62,955 nucleotides of DNA. Source: Rachicladosporium sp. CCFEE 5018 (taxonomy: Eukaryota > Ascomycota > Dothideomycetes > Cladosporiales > Cladosporiaceae). Location: positions 3,006,563 through 3,069,517 of the forward strand of contig KZ111140.1 of NCBI GenBank assembly GCA_002077045.2. Reading direction: 5' to 3'. Below the pieces are notes generated by a model. It saw only the letters and a list, made by a program, of their open reading frames with translations. It did not search any database and was not told where the DNA came from. Positions 22,075 through 32,900 of the stretch are shown here, piece by piece; the first letter of the stretch is position 1; the number at the start of each line of letters is the position of its first letter. Made by a program: the position numbers and the translations under genes.

Positions 22075-22500
22075 ATGTGGTATGCCTCCCCCCCCACCCC
22101 ATCATCCCCATATCTCCACTAACACCCCCACAGCAAACACATTCTTAACGCCCAAGTATCGATCCGCTCCCCCTGCTGCCGTCAATGGTTCGACTGCGCC
22201 CTCTGCCACGCCGAGAACCAGCCCTCACACCCCCTCCAACCCACCACAGAAATGGTCTTCGCGTGCAAAAAGTGCAAGAAGTGTTTTCGGAAGCAGGTCG
22301 CCGAGATGGAGGACGCTGATGAGTATTGTCCGCATTGTGATAATCATTTTGTGGTCGAGGCTGTGGAGCCCAAGGCGCGGTTGGAGGTGGAAGGAGAGGA
22401 TGTCAGGAGGGATGCGAGGATGTTAAGGGATGAGAGGGTGAAGAGGAAGGAGGTGGCAAGTGTGTGGGAGGATGAGGGGGAGGCTGTGAGGTTGGGGTGA
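22075..22500 (+). CDS. CHY-type zinc-finger protein
   Basis: Exons are 22075-22079 (five bases, ATGTG) and 22134-22500, 123 aa. The 54-nt intron starts GTATGC and ends CCCACAG. Splicing gives MCKHILNAQVSIRSPCC, RQWFDCALCHAE, then FACKKCKKCFRK and CPHCDNHF, the full ligand pattern of the CHY zinc finger. Without the five-base first exon the first Cys and His ligands are missing. Yeast Hot13, which has this domain, helps recycle the Mia40 import receptor in the mitochondrial intermembrane space; whether this protein does so is inference. The C-terminal 45 residues are charged and probably helical. Confidence 0.88.
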
Positions 22501-22895
22501 GAAGGCAGAGCCATGGCACAGTGGGAAGTACAGTCTGTCAAGGCTGTCCTGGGTCATTCTTGCACCGAGGTGCCTGTCGAACTACTGTGACCACCTAAGG
22601 CCATCTACCAAGCGAATTCAATAGGCCTCGACTCGCCCCCAAACTTTTGACGAATCCATTGCAAGACTACGGAACGCGGTCGGAAAGAGATGTAGCTCTT
22701 AGACCTCGCGCGCATCTGCAGTGTCCCGTGAACGTCTATGCTTGCCTTTCAATCGCAGCCGCCAATGGTCCGGTCGTCCAGGCCCCGAACTATGCTTGCG
22801 CAAGACCCTCGGCTGTCTGGTGCTCATGTCCAACTGACTAAAGTCGAGACTATCAAGCAGGAAATTCATAGGTCGTACAATCTTGCACGCAGAGA
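22501..22895. other. Intergenic region, nothing recognised
   Basis: This 395-bp gap lies between convergent coding ends (the CHY gene and the dead 2EXR-like gene). No motif is seen. Confidence 0.35.
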
Positions 22896-23517
22896 TCATC
22901 TCTCTCCTCCCACATATAGTGATACGGTGCATATATATGCAGCCCCGCGAGACTTTCCATACCACCAACGTGTCCACGAGATTCGATCTGCCAGCCTAGC
23001 TTTCTCATTCACCGTGCATCTCAACCAAGTCGGGTCCTCAAAGTCGCCAGTAAGAGTGATGCTGGGTAGAGGGATGCCGCCAACGAGGAGGTTCACGATC
23101 GCCTCCTCCATCACGGCCATTGTTTGGCGCTCTATCATCGAGGTGTTGTTGAGTGCGGGATGAATCAACTCGTCGGGCGTGTTGACCACGAGCTTGAAGT
23201 CCTTCACGCACTTTGCCGACAACTTGACATTGATAGACATCCAGATTGCGGAGCCGTTGCTTTCCTCGAGTGTGATGATAGCGACGAAGCTGTTCGCCGA
23301 TCAGATCGGTCAAGATTCTGCCCTGATCTGCTGGCAAGTCTGAATCAGGGCATGTTCGCCTAGCGAAGGCGTTCCCGTGCTGGAGATGTCGATATCTTCA
23401 TCTTGGAGAATGACAAGGCCGTAGATGACATTGCGAACCTCGGGAGGTAGCTCGAGAAGAGGTGATAACTTGGGTGGGTTTCGAGATGATAGACAGCGGT
23501 GTGTCTAAGCTTGCCAT
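22896..23517 (-). pseudogene. 2EXR/F-box-like gene, inactivated by a frameshift and two stops
   Basis: An ATG at 23517 opens MASLDTPLSIISKPT. After a shift of frame between 23517 and 23459 the next frame gives SPLLELPPEVRNVIYGLV, then HALIQTCQQIRAES. Two TGA codons follow (23310-23312 and 23301-23303), and the same frame continues ANSFVAIITLEESNGSAIW and another 110 residues to the stop at 22896. LPPEVRNVIY and TCQQIRAE are signatures of the 2EXR or F-box-like proteins abundant in Dothideomycetes. No GT-AG intron could remove the two stops without cutting the conserved block. I therefore call it a pseudogene with three lesions. Confidence 0.78.
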
Positions 23518-24464
23518 GGTGTGCGCCGTGTGGGTGCTTCGATAGGAAACGTGATTTTCTGATTGGAAACGCGGTGATCGAGAGAGATAATATGAGGAGG
23601 CTCACAATGAATGCCGCTTGGCGGGTGAAGCCGAGGAAAGGGCGATATCGTCTCACCTGGTCGCGCCTTCTGCGCACGGCTACTGGACTTCAACACAGCT
23701 CATGTCTAACCTTGTACATGTACTTCGCATTTCTAACGTAATCTGTGAAGAGGTAGCCAAGCAGCAGGAAATCGTCTAGTGAGTAAAACAGATGGCGGTC
23801 CTCTTGGCTAGGAACGCGATGGGCGGCGCAGTACGCAAGCGCACTGGTAACAAGAGGTCTCTCTGTGGTCGCATGTTTCTCGCCGCTGCGCGGATGGTTG
23901 CAGTCGCGGCTGGTGCGATGAAATGGTATGTTAACTGGGACACCTTATAGCGATGCAGACTCCATATCGACCTCAGCCTCAATCTCCAGCAGACCTTCTA
24001 GAAACGTTCTAGCGCGGCAGATCACGCGACTCATGCTTTATCCACTGGCCCGACAAGGGTCCTCCACCCCCACTTTATTTCCGCGTGCGACAGCCCGGAG
24101 CAAACCTGTCGCGGTGCGGCGGATGTAGCTGACGGAGTAAACATCGCATCTTGCGTTTGCCGCGTGCTTCCTACGATAGACTTTGACTCCGGTCGTCCTT
24201 ACTCGCTGACGTCGGTGACTGCTTGCGGCTTGCCTGGACACACGACACACCATCGCTTCGACTGATCCCTCGAATTTTACGAGACACACGATACATCCAT
24301 ACACTTCACCGCTCGGAGAACGACTTTGTTTGCCACAGCTCTTGAGATTTCACCCTGCCCTTCCTAGAGTCGCACAAGACGAGGCTGTCGTGTGCGCCAT
24401 CGACAGCTTCGCGCCAGGACTGACCCAGCACCACACCTCTCCTCCCATACACAACAGTTTTACG
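23518..24464. other. Long intergenic region without a supported gene
   Basis: Over 947 bp only short open frames occur. A plus-strand frame of about 50 codons from 23791 (MAVLLARNAMGG) is the neatest but has no support. The promoter of the next gene and the 5' region of the pseudogene must lie here. Confidence 0.3.
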
Positions 24465-24944
24465 ATGTTCCCCGCGGACACCCTCCCCTCGCAATACTGC
24501 GAAGAGCAAGAAGCCAAGTTCGAAGCCAAGCGCCTCGCACGCCTTCAAGCCGAAGCAGCACAAGCGCGCGCTGCCTCCTGCTCCACCACATCACGTCCCA
24601 CACCCGTATCAAGACAAACACAATCACAGGTGCCCACACCGCAAAGTGTGACGCAAGCGCTGCTCACGCGACCTGCGATGGGACGAGCGGCGACGACTGG
24701 CTTCTTAGGGACGATGTTCCAGGGTTTCGCGAAGGCGAAGAGCGCGAGTAGTACGGGAACGCTGACGCCGCCCATGAGTGGGATGTCGACGCCGGCGAAG
24801 GAGAAGAGTCTGGCGGAGATGGAGGCGTATATTGCGGAGAGGAAGAAGGACGCTGATATTGTAAGTATCGATGTCCTTCACTGATCGACGCTCCTACGTA
24901 ATTGAAGCTGACTGATTTCGCAGTGCGCCATGCCCTCGTGGTAG
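24465..24944 (+). CDS. Small Ala/Ser/Thr-rich protein of unknown function
   Basis: Exons are 24465-24860 and 24924-24944 (138 aa). The intron (63 nt) starts GTAAGT, contains GCTGACTGA and ends TTCGCAG; the last exon adds only CAMPSW. The N-terminus has a charged helix (EEQEAKFEAKRLARLQAEAAQA), the middle is low complexity, and the C-terminus has EKSLAEMEAYIAERKKDADI. The family is not recognised. The good intron and the compact charged C-terminus argue that the gene is real, but no function can be proposed. Confidence 0.6.
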
Positions 24945-25347
24945 ATGATTTACATATTACTCGCGCGTGACGAAAGCGGCATACAACTTACAGTACATGG
25001 GCAGCAAGGCGTTCGACGGGTATCGCTTTGGGGACGTGGCGTGGCGTATCGGGCATTCGAGTTCGCTGGCGCCAATCGTGCGCGGCACGCTTGACAGAAC
25101 CACAGCACACATTCGTGCTTCACGAAGTGCATTAGTATCTGCTATATTACCATATCGCTGTGGCATGACGAGACAACGAGATACGCACGGGTGTATCGAA
25201 AAGGAACCCGGTCGGTCGTCGCAATACGATAGGCAAGGTCAACATTCCACATGCGAATCATGCATGCTGTAAGGATTCCTTTGTTCATTCTTCCGTCAAC
25301 AACGTCACATCGGCAAGTCGAGACAGCTTTTCCGGAGACACTCGCCA
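24945..25347. other. Intergenic region, nothing recognised
   Basis: This 403-bp spacer lies between two plus-strand genes. Short open frames inside have no motif. Confidence 0.35.
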
Positions 25348-26928
25348 ATGCGACAGCAGTCCCTCAGTCCCATCCTCTCGCGCTCACCTGTCAGTCGCCG
25401 CCGCTGCGCCTGTCACTCTTCGCCCACGATGGCCGCACATGTTGTCGACCCGCTCCTTTCCCAAGTGAACGCACACGACTCCACGAATCACAGGCGAACA
25501 GCATCCAAATTCGCCCCTCCTCCGACGCCCGGCCACCGTCCAGCATCCCTCCACAGCAAAGCCCCCACAGGCACGGCTGCAGAACCGCTCAACATCGTAA
25601 TCCTTGGTGCCTCCTTCGGCGGTCTATCGTGCGCCCACGCCCTCCTCGACGATATCTGGCCACAATTGCGCACAACTTCCACAGCCCCAAACTACAGACT
25701 CATCATAGTCAGTCCATCAACACACATCTACTGGAACATTGGCGCGCCGAGAGCACTAGTGGCACCGGGCCTGGTGAGCGTCGAAGAGGCGTTCATCCCG
25801 CTTGAGCCTGGCTTCCATCGCCATCGCGGCTTACCAGTGACATTCATCCAGGGCTCTGTCATCGCGTGGGAAGTACCTGAGAAATTGCTTACCATCGACC
25901 TTCACGATCGCGCCGCACGAGCGAAGTTCAAGACCGTGCGGCCAAGGAATGCTTACGATTCGGATGTAGGCATTCAAAGACTGGAGTACCACGCTCTCAT
26001 ACTCGCCACAGGCACATCGGCACACAGTGATCTGCTAAGTCTGCACGGATCGCACTTGAACACACTCGGCGCGCTGAGTGCAGCACACCACAGACTCGCA
26101 GGCGCGAAGACAATCATCGTTGGCGGCGGAGGCTGCTCAGGCGTTGAGGTCGCTGGTCAGCTGGCGACGTACCTGAACTACCGTGGCCGTGGCGTGGCAC
26201 GACGAAGAGTGAAGAAAGAGGACTGGAAGTAGATCCTGCTCATCGCCTCCACTGACGCACTCTTGCCGGGCATCAAACCGAAAGTCGGACAGAAAGCCAT
26301 CAAAGCGCTCAAAGCCTTGGGCATAGAAGTCCGCCTCAACACCCGTATCGTAGCCGTAAAAGAAGACTTCGACCTCACCGGCCAAGTGAAAGTCGAGCTC
26401 GACGACGAAACAGCCATGGTCGTAGACGCCTACATAGCCTGCACAGGTGTCTTTCCCAATACCAAATTCGTCCCGAAACACCTTCTGGACGACAAAGGCT
26501 ATGTTGCTACAAACCCCAAAACCATGCGACTCGAAAAAATCGGCTACCCCGGCGTCTTCGCCCTCGGCGACTGCGCCGCCTACTCCTCAAATTACGTCAT
26601 GGACGTCTACACCGCCGTGCCCATCGTCCTGCACAACCTCCTCAACGACCTCCTCGCCCACGAACTCCGCTTGGCCTCCCCTTACGGCGGCAACCAGGAC
26701 CAGATCGATAGTCTAGTGGACGAGGAGTTCGTGCAGCGGAATGTGAATAGCCATTTGTGTCCTATCTCGCGGTATGGCGGCGTGGGGTGGCTGTTGGGGA
26801 AGGTCCTGCCTGGGATTGTGGTTTGGGCGCTGAAGGGGCATGATTATCGGGTTTGTAAGGCGGGAAGGGTGGTGGTGGATGGGGGGAATTCCTATGCTAA
26901 GCCGGTTGGGGGGACGAGGTGGGAATGA
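25348..26928 (+). pseudogene. AIF/FSP1-like FAD-dependent oxidoreductase with one in-frame TAG
   Basis: One frame runs from 25348 to 26928 with a single TAG at 26230-26232. The N-terminal half has a mitochondrial-style leader and the FAD dinucleotide motif IVILGASFGGLSCA; the second nucleotide-binding motif IIVGGGGCSGVEVAG lies just before the stop. After the stop the frame resumes with ILLIASTDALLPGIKPKVGQ, IACTGVFPNT, and the FAD-binding block GVFALGDCAAY. The pattern matches AIF-family NAD(P)H oxidoreductases such as fungal Aif1/AMID and FSP1. The stop replaces a residue in the charged segment before the beta strand. No intron that keeps the frame removes it. Either this allele is inactive or truncated to about 294 aa, or the base is an error. 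Start could also be the ATG at 25429. Confidence 0.82.
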
Positions 26929-27453
26929 GAGAAGTGGGAGTACCGATATAAGTCTTCGCAGCTTTACATCACTGGCGAGTGTCTGTCTTCTGTTCTCCGG
27001 TGTGCTGCCGCTTGTTGTCGGGTTGTTCACGTATGGCTACAGGGACAGTACTGTGCGACGCGAGAGCAGTCGTCTGGTGTGGCTGTACGTCAGACAACAT
27101 GACTCTAACATCAAACATGCCCGAATTTCCAATCAACTGCCTTTTCCGAAAGATTATTTTTGGTGGAATAGAATAAGATCTCCATTTGATCGGACCCCGA
27201 TCGTACCTGCCCGTCGCGCGATCCAGATCTGAGAAAGCAGGAGCCACTTCCGCGATGGTGGAGCGTGAGTTTTGCGGGGGTGGAGTGCACGAGGCCAATG
27301 CTCCCGAACCTTTTCGTCATACAGCGGTCACAGCGCGTCACTGTTTGGATATATTCTCCTGCAGATGTTGACCGGCGCAGGTAGAGCTGCTCTATCATGC
27401 ATAGGTAAGAACTAGCTGCATCTTTTTTACACACTCCCGTTCCAATCCAGTAC
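26929..27453. other. Intergenic region, nothing recognised
   Basis: This 525-bp stretch precedes the GFA-domain gene. No gene or repeat is seen. Confidence 0.35.
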
Positions 27454-28375
27454 ATGTCTCGCTCCCTCATCACCCAACGGACTGCCATATTAGCGTTCAC
27501 GCGATCAATCCGCTCCACTCCTGCTACAAACGGACTGCGTTACTGCAGCTCGATCACTCACAACCACAACAAACCCCACAACACCATTGTCCAAGCCACC
27601 CACCGCACATTCGTCACAACGATGTCGAAGGACCAGAGCAACGAGTCAACAAGCACAGAGGGGATCCACCAGTGGAAGAAAAATGCGCCCTACAAGATCC
27701 ACGACACGGGCAAGGACTTCAAAGTCCGCTACGAAGCCAGCTGCCACTGTGGAAAAGTAACGTACCAGCTCAGTCGTGAGGCGCCGCTGGATAGCAAGCT
27801 CTGCCATTGCACGACTTGCCAGACGCAGCATGGTAAGCCCTGGCTGGCATTTGTCTTACGTCGTTGATCGCGTGCTGACAAGATTACACAGCTGCACCAT
27901 TCCAATGGGCCGCTATCTTCCACAAGGACGACATCAACTTCACGAAAGGCCACCATGATCTAGAGTGGTATGACCCGACGGATAAGTCGATTGAGCACAA
28001 GCTGCCGTGCAAAGTGCGGTGCTCGTTCTGCCACAGCCCGATCATGGACGAGGGGAGGAATATGATCTTGCTGTTCCCGACGTTGATCCATTTCAAGAAT
28101 GACCAGGAGAAGAAGAACTTCAAGCCGAGGTGAGTGCAGACGAAAGCCCAATCTGAGAAGAGAATGCTACTGATGGATGTTTTTGCAGATGCCACATGTT
28201 CTACGGGCAGCGCGTGATGGATATCCCTGATGGTCTGCCGAAGTGGTCGGGACTGAACAACAGCAGTGATCTCATTGAGGACAGTCCGCCGGAGAAGGTT
28301 GTGGAGTTGGAGAGGCAAAGGGTGAAGGAGCAGGACGAGAAATCCAAGAAGGATAAGGAGGAGAGCAAGAAGTGA
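27454..28375 (+). CDS. GFA (glutathione-dependent formaldehyde-activating/CENP-V) domain protein
   Basis: Exons are 27454-27832, 27892-28129 and 28189-28375 (267 aa). Both introns (59 nt each) have good consensus ends. The GFA fold is visible by its zinc ligands: SCHCGKVTY, then LCHCTTCQTQHAAPFQWAA across the first junction, then KVRCSFCHSPIMDEGRNM. The C-terminal 40 residues are Lys/Glu-rich. The first about 55 residues are basic and Ser/Thr-rich, likely a mitochondrial leader; an internal ATG at 27622 (MSKDQSN) could start a cytosolic form. Family members bind zinc and some act on glutathione adducts; the exact reaction of this fungal subgroup is not established. Confidence 0.9.
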
Positions 28376-28984
28376 GGTGCTTATGGTATCCTAAGTCATG
28401 TAAGAAGTGAGTCCGAGAATGCCGCCATGCTGTATAGCCGTCATGACTAACGACGGGGCTGAATATTGCTGCAACTCGAAAGGATACAATCACATAGATG
28501 GTGCGGTGACACGGCTCTCGTTAGTCGTCATGGAGTGTGTACGATCTGCCGCAATGGCTTGTACAAGTACTTGACACTGAAGTTCCAACTGCCTGCTCCC
28601 TTTCCCGCGACTAATCTCTGCGATCTTGTGTATTTCACGTTTCTCGCGACGCGCAGCACTGCGCTGACATGGGCTCTCCCTTAGCGTGTCAGCGACAGAA
28701 CTGCCAACGGGCAGACGATGAGGTCGCTCGGTGTGGTGGGCTGTCATAGACGTAGCTCTGCACCCATTACTAATTGACAGCCGTGGTGCCCTGGCCCTGC
28801 GATGTTAAAGACTCGTTCAGGTCGAGCAGGTAGCAGGCTCCGAGGCTTGTATTAGCCAACATACCACAGCATCCATGATCCTGTCATGTCCGCCCAGATC
28901 GGGCTTTGGCAGCTATCTTCATGATCTGGTCTTTGCGACCATTCGTGATCACAACCGACCTTGCTCCTGGCGTTCTCAATTCTC
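28376..28984. other. Intergenic region between convergent genes
   Basis: This 609-bp gap shows no gene. Two convergent transcripts must terminate here, but no distinctive polyadenylation signal stands out. Confidence 0.35.
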
Positions 28985-29557
28985 TCAATCACCCTCATGT
29001 GCCTTGTAGTACTCCCTCAGCGCCAGATCCGCCACGCCCCCTCCAATCACAACATCCACAATAGCCCACCTCGGTCCTCTCTTGAAGATCGCTCTCGTCA
29101 CCCCGATCAGCCCACCCACAAGCATCCCCACCTCCACATGCCGTCTCGCCTGCCCTTCGTCTCGTCTCCTTTCCCTCTCTCCAGCCCACCTTGGAATCGC
29201 ATACCTGTAATCAGCCCCCACAGCCTGGAGTCCCAGAATCACCGGAACGGCAATCAGACTACTCCGATGCGCCGTCCGCAGCGTAGCGGGATTGGAGAAC
29301 GGTGACCACGGTGCGCCGAGACCTAGGTTCGTGAGTTGCGAGGCGTGCCTGAGGAAGGTGAGGAAAGTGACGATGGGGAAGGCGTCGACTACCGTGGCGG
29401 CAGGGTCGCAGCGGAGGAGCCAGTGGGGGAGTTGGTTGGTGGGTGTGTAGCGCGAAGGTGTCTGGGGCGTGAAGGGGAGGGGATGCCAGAGGTTGTCGGG
29501 AGGGGATTTGAAGTTCCAGAAGAAGGCGTAGGAGAGGAAGGAGGGGGAGGAAGTCAT
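28985..29557 (-). CDS. Conserved-looking protein of unknown function with hydrophobic segments
   Basis: Single exon, 190 aa, starting MTSSPSFLSYAFFWNF. Two or three moderately hydrophobic stretches are seen (around AFPIVTFLTFL, SSLIAVPVILGLQAVG, and VGMLVGGLIGVTRAIF), plus a Gly-rich hydrophobic end (WAIVDVVIGGGVADLAL). An Arg/Glu-rich linker lies around residue 130. The layout suggests a small membrane-associated protein, perhaps mitochondrial, but I do not recognise the family. Absence of introns and Gly/Ala-rich helices fit many small fungal membrane proteins. Confidence 0.6.
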   Translation of the reverse strand: MTSSPSFLSYAFFWNFKSPPDNLWHPLPFTPQTPSRYTPTNQLPHWLLRCDPAATVVDAFPIVTFLTFLRHASQLTNLGLGAPWSPFSNPATLRTAHRSSLIAVPVILGLQAVGADYRYAIPRWAGERERRRDEGQARRHVEVGMLVGGLIGVTRAIFKRGPRWAIVDVVIGGGVADLALREYYKAHEGD

Positions 29558-29954
29558 TGGGAAGTGGGGAGGGAAGTGAAGGAAGGAAAGTGAAGGATGG
29601 AAGGAAGGACAGATCAGTTGCCTGGGAGCATGTGAACAGTCGTGCAGCCTTACAACTTCGTTCCTTTAGTGCTTTCATGGAGACTCACCGTGTGTCAGTT
29701 CGACTATATCTCATAGCTGCATACTAGACTATGGCATGATATCATCAAACCTCCGACAGCTCCAAGGAAGTCTAAACGCGCCAAGCACGATCGCGGAGAT
29801 CCCCGTAAGTGAACATCACCCAATGGATCCCTACAGGCAGATCTGTGTACCCTCAGTAGTGGCTAGCACCGCGTCCGTGCTGATGCCGGAGTATCGTGCA
29901 GTCTCAGCTTATTGACAGCATGGCAGACACACCGACTTACGAACGCATCCCCTA
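29558..29954. promoter_or_regulatory. Divergent promoter region
   Basis: These 397 bp lie between a minus-strand small gene and the plus-strand Chromo/HDA2-3 gene, so both promoters should be here. A GGAAG-rich repeat-like stretch occurs at about 29560-29610. Confidence 0.4.
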
Positions 29955-32900
29955 ATGGCAAGCAAGAAGCGTAAAGGAACCGCGACCAATCCTAACAAGC
30001 CCGTGAGCAAGCGGCGGAAGAGTGCGTGTGAACCTGATTTTTTGAACTTGATAGTGAAGCTAATTGGTGATCAGCCACTCAAGCGCACGGAAAGATCGAC
30101 CCCGACAAGCTTTACGCGGCTAAGGATATAATCGACGAAAACAAGACCCATTACCTTGTAGACTGGGAGAACGATTCCGACACTGGCGAGACCTACGAGC
30201 CTACCTGGGAGCCACACGCCAATCTCACTACGCAAGCCGTTGCAGACTGGGAAGCCAAGAAGACTGCGAAGAAGCGATGTGAGTCTGCTTTGCCGCCCCG
30301 GTCCCCTCGATATTTACTGATCGATCGCGTAGACAGGATCACCACCAACGGAGAATCTTCGAGCAAGTCTGGTACGCCTAAGCGCAGGAAGTCGCGTAAA
30401 GTCGTCGAGAGCTCGCCTTCTAAGGAGATCGGCGAGAGCCAAGACGCTTTACCGACCATTGGAGACGCGGAAGAGTCGCTCTTCGTGTCGCAATCGCCAT
30501 CGGAGGACCACGACAACGAGCCACAGCCCTCGTCATCAGTAGTCGACGACCAAGTAGTCTCTGAGCTCGCATCAGCAGCAGACAAGCTCGTGACTGTCCA
30601 GCCATCTGACCCGCCATCGAGCTACCAGGACGTTACCTTCAGCTCATCTCAAGTCTTCACCGGCACTGCGCCTGTACGCGGAGATACTCCGGAGCCTTCA
30701 CAGTTTCAGCCGGATCCAGCAGACACGAGCAAGTCAACCGACTTTACGACTGAGATCTCAGCAGTAGCAACTACCCAAAGCCAGCAACAGAACACTCATT
30801 CCATACCTGTGAACTTCGGGGAGAGCGAGGTGTCTGAAGTCCGCATCGTTCCCGACTCGCAGAGTCTGCCAGACTCATCAGCATTTCGTCCATCCACCTC
30901 AGAAGGGGAAACACAGTCTACTGGTGGGGCTGAAGTTGAGGATCGTGTTGCTGAGACTTCTCAGCCGGAAGGTGACGCGAGTCAGCTTGCTAGTTCATTG
31001 GTTCAATCTGAGCCAACACGGGCTGAGCGTAGCGCAGAACAGATACAGCTTGACGAAGAAGACGCTTCCGAAGTCGAGCAGCCAGTCGCCGGCGCTCAAG
31101 GCACGACTTCGTCCAGTGAGCTGCTGCAGCCTCAAGTGTCAGCGGAGCCACGTGCACATATACACACAACGGAGTCGGCTCAAGCGCCTGCGAACATCAA
31201 TTCGTCGCTTGCTGAGCAAATTCAAGAGATCCAACCCACTGCAGTCACTATCACGAGTCGCAGTGCACGATCTACTCCTGATCTGGAGGTCTCGAGTCTA
31301 GCAACTGGCGCCCCGCTTACGCAACTTCTGCGAGGGACTGCCCAGTCAGCATTCAGCGAATCGAGTTCTTTTCCATTCCAGACCCAAGTAGCTCCTGTCT
31401 TGCAACCTGCGATAGAGATCGTCTCTTCCAGACCGACAGCAGAGGCCCGGAGTCCGAGATACGACCCTTTCGATTTGGACGTCGAGCCGTCTATTGAGGC
31501 ACCTGAGCGACTCTTGTCCAGCCCGCTGAGTTCGTCAGCTTTCCCATCCTTACCCGTGCAATCGGTACAAATCGGAGAGAGTGCGCCAGCGTTGCCGCAA
31601 ATTCTATCGACGCCAACGCGCCCATCCAGTTCAGCACTTCAGTCCTCGGCTCCCGCAGCAATGGAGTCATCGACTCCAGGCGAGAGTCTTGCAGGCACGC
31701 TCCAAGAGCTCAAGGAGCTACGTGCGCGTGGTCGAGCAAGGCGCGAAGCTGCTGGTGCGAAGGCGAGGCAGAGTAGCGCCATCACCACTCCAGCGAAGCC
31801 TTCGGCTGTGCCGGCACATATCGCAGTCGAAGTCGCAGCAGCAACACCAACAAAGCTCACGACACCAGCACCACGTGGCGCGAGATCGCCCTCTGCTGTG
31901 CCTGCCGTGGCTCCTCTTGAGGCGCCCACTAGAGATGACATGAACACGTCAGAGCGATATGCGACGCTGGTACCCGGATCTGAGGAGACCAACGGAGCTA
32001 CGCTTCGAAGACAGAGCACTGTGGCAGGTACGACAAGCTTGAAGCCGCAAGACTCGTGCCATGTCGTACCGATCGCACTACTTGGTCACCAGCGAGATGC
32101 ATACCCGAGCTTAATCCGCAAAGAGGAAGCCCTGATCAAGAGGTTTCTTGCTGAAAGGCAGCCGGATGACGCGCTCGTGGCAGACATAGAAACTCTGCTA
32201 AAGAGACTGCGCGCCATTACGATACACCCTGATCTCGACAATGTGGATGCATATACCCAGTACGATGTGCCGGCTACTACTTCTGCGCAATGGGACGTGG
32301 ACAGCAGTGCAAAGTTCCGATTTTTAAAATCTCTCGTGGACGCACTGCGAAACAGCAACACGATGCTCGTCGTGCTGGCAGGCTCCGAACGGCTACTGCA
32401 TATGCTCCAGACATTCTTCACAGGATCGGGCGTTTCGTGGGAGTCTGCAGTCTCCTTTGGAGCGGCTTCACGCGAAGGACTTGACGTGTACGTCCTTGAC
32501 TCACGAGATGACGACTTCGACTGGCACAGCATTTCTCCCGACATCACATTGGTCATCGACGGCAACGTGCGAAATGAAAAGCCTGCAATGCTTCGTCACA
32601 TGCCAGAACCAATGTCAGAGACAGGCGTTACCCAGACTGTGTGCTCACTCGTAGTACCGGGCACTATCGAGCACGTAGAAAGCTGTCTGTCGCCCCATCT
32701 GACGCCGCAACAGAAGCTACGAGCCACTGTCAACGGTCTCAATGAGCTACTCTACGATGCTGGTCGCCCGGAGGCCGGACAGCTCTCAGTTGTTGGTACC
32801 GCAACAGCATTGGCTGGCTTTGTACTTGACAAACAGCCAGACAAGGTATGGCCGTTGATCAGCATCAGTATGCTAGAGAACTTGGACAGTCAGACCGACA

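Noticed and set aside
21729..22148. 139-codon plus-strand frame before the CHY gene
   Set aside because: It ends inside the CHY intron and second exon in a different frame; composition is low complexity.
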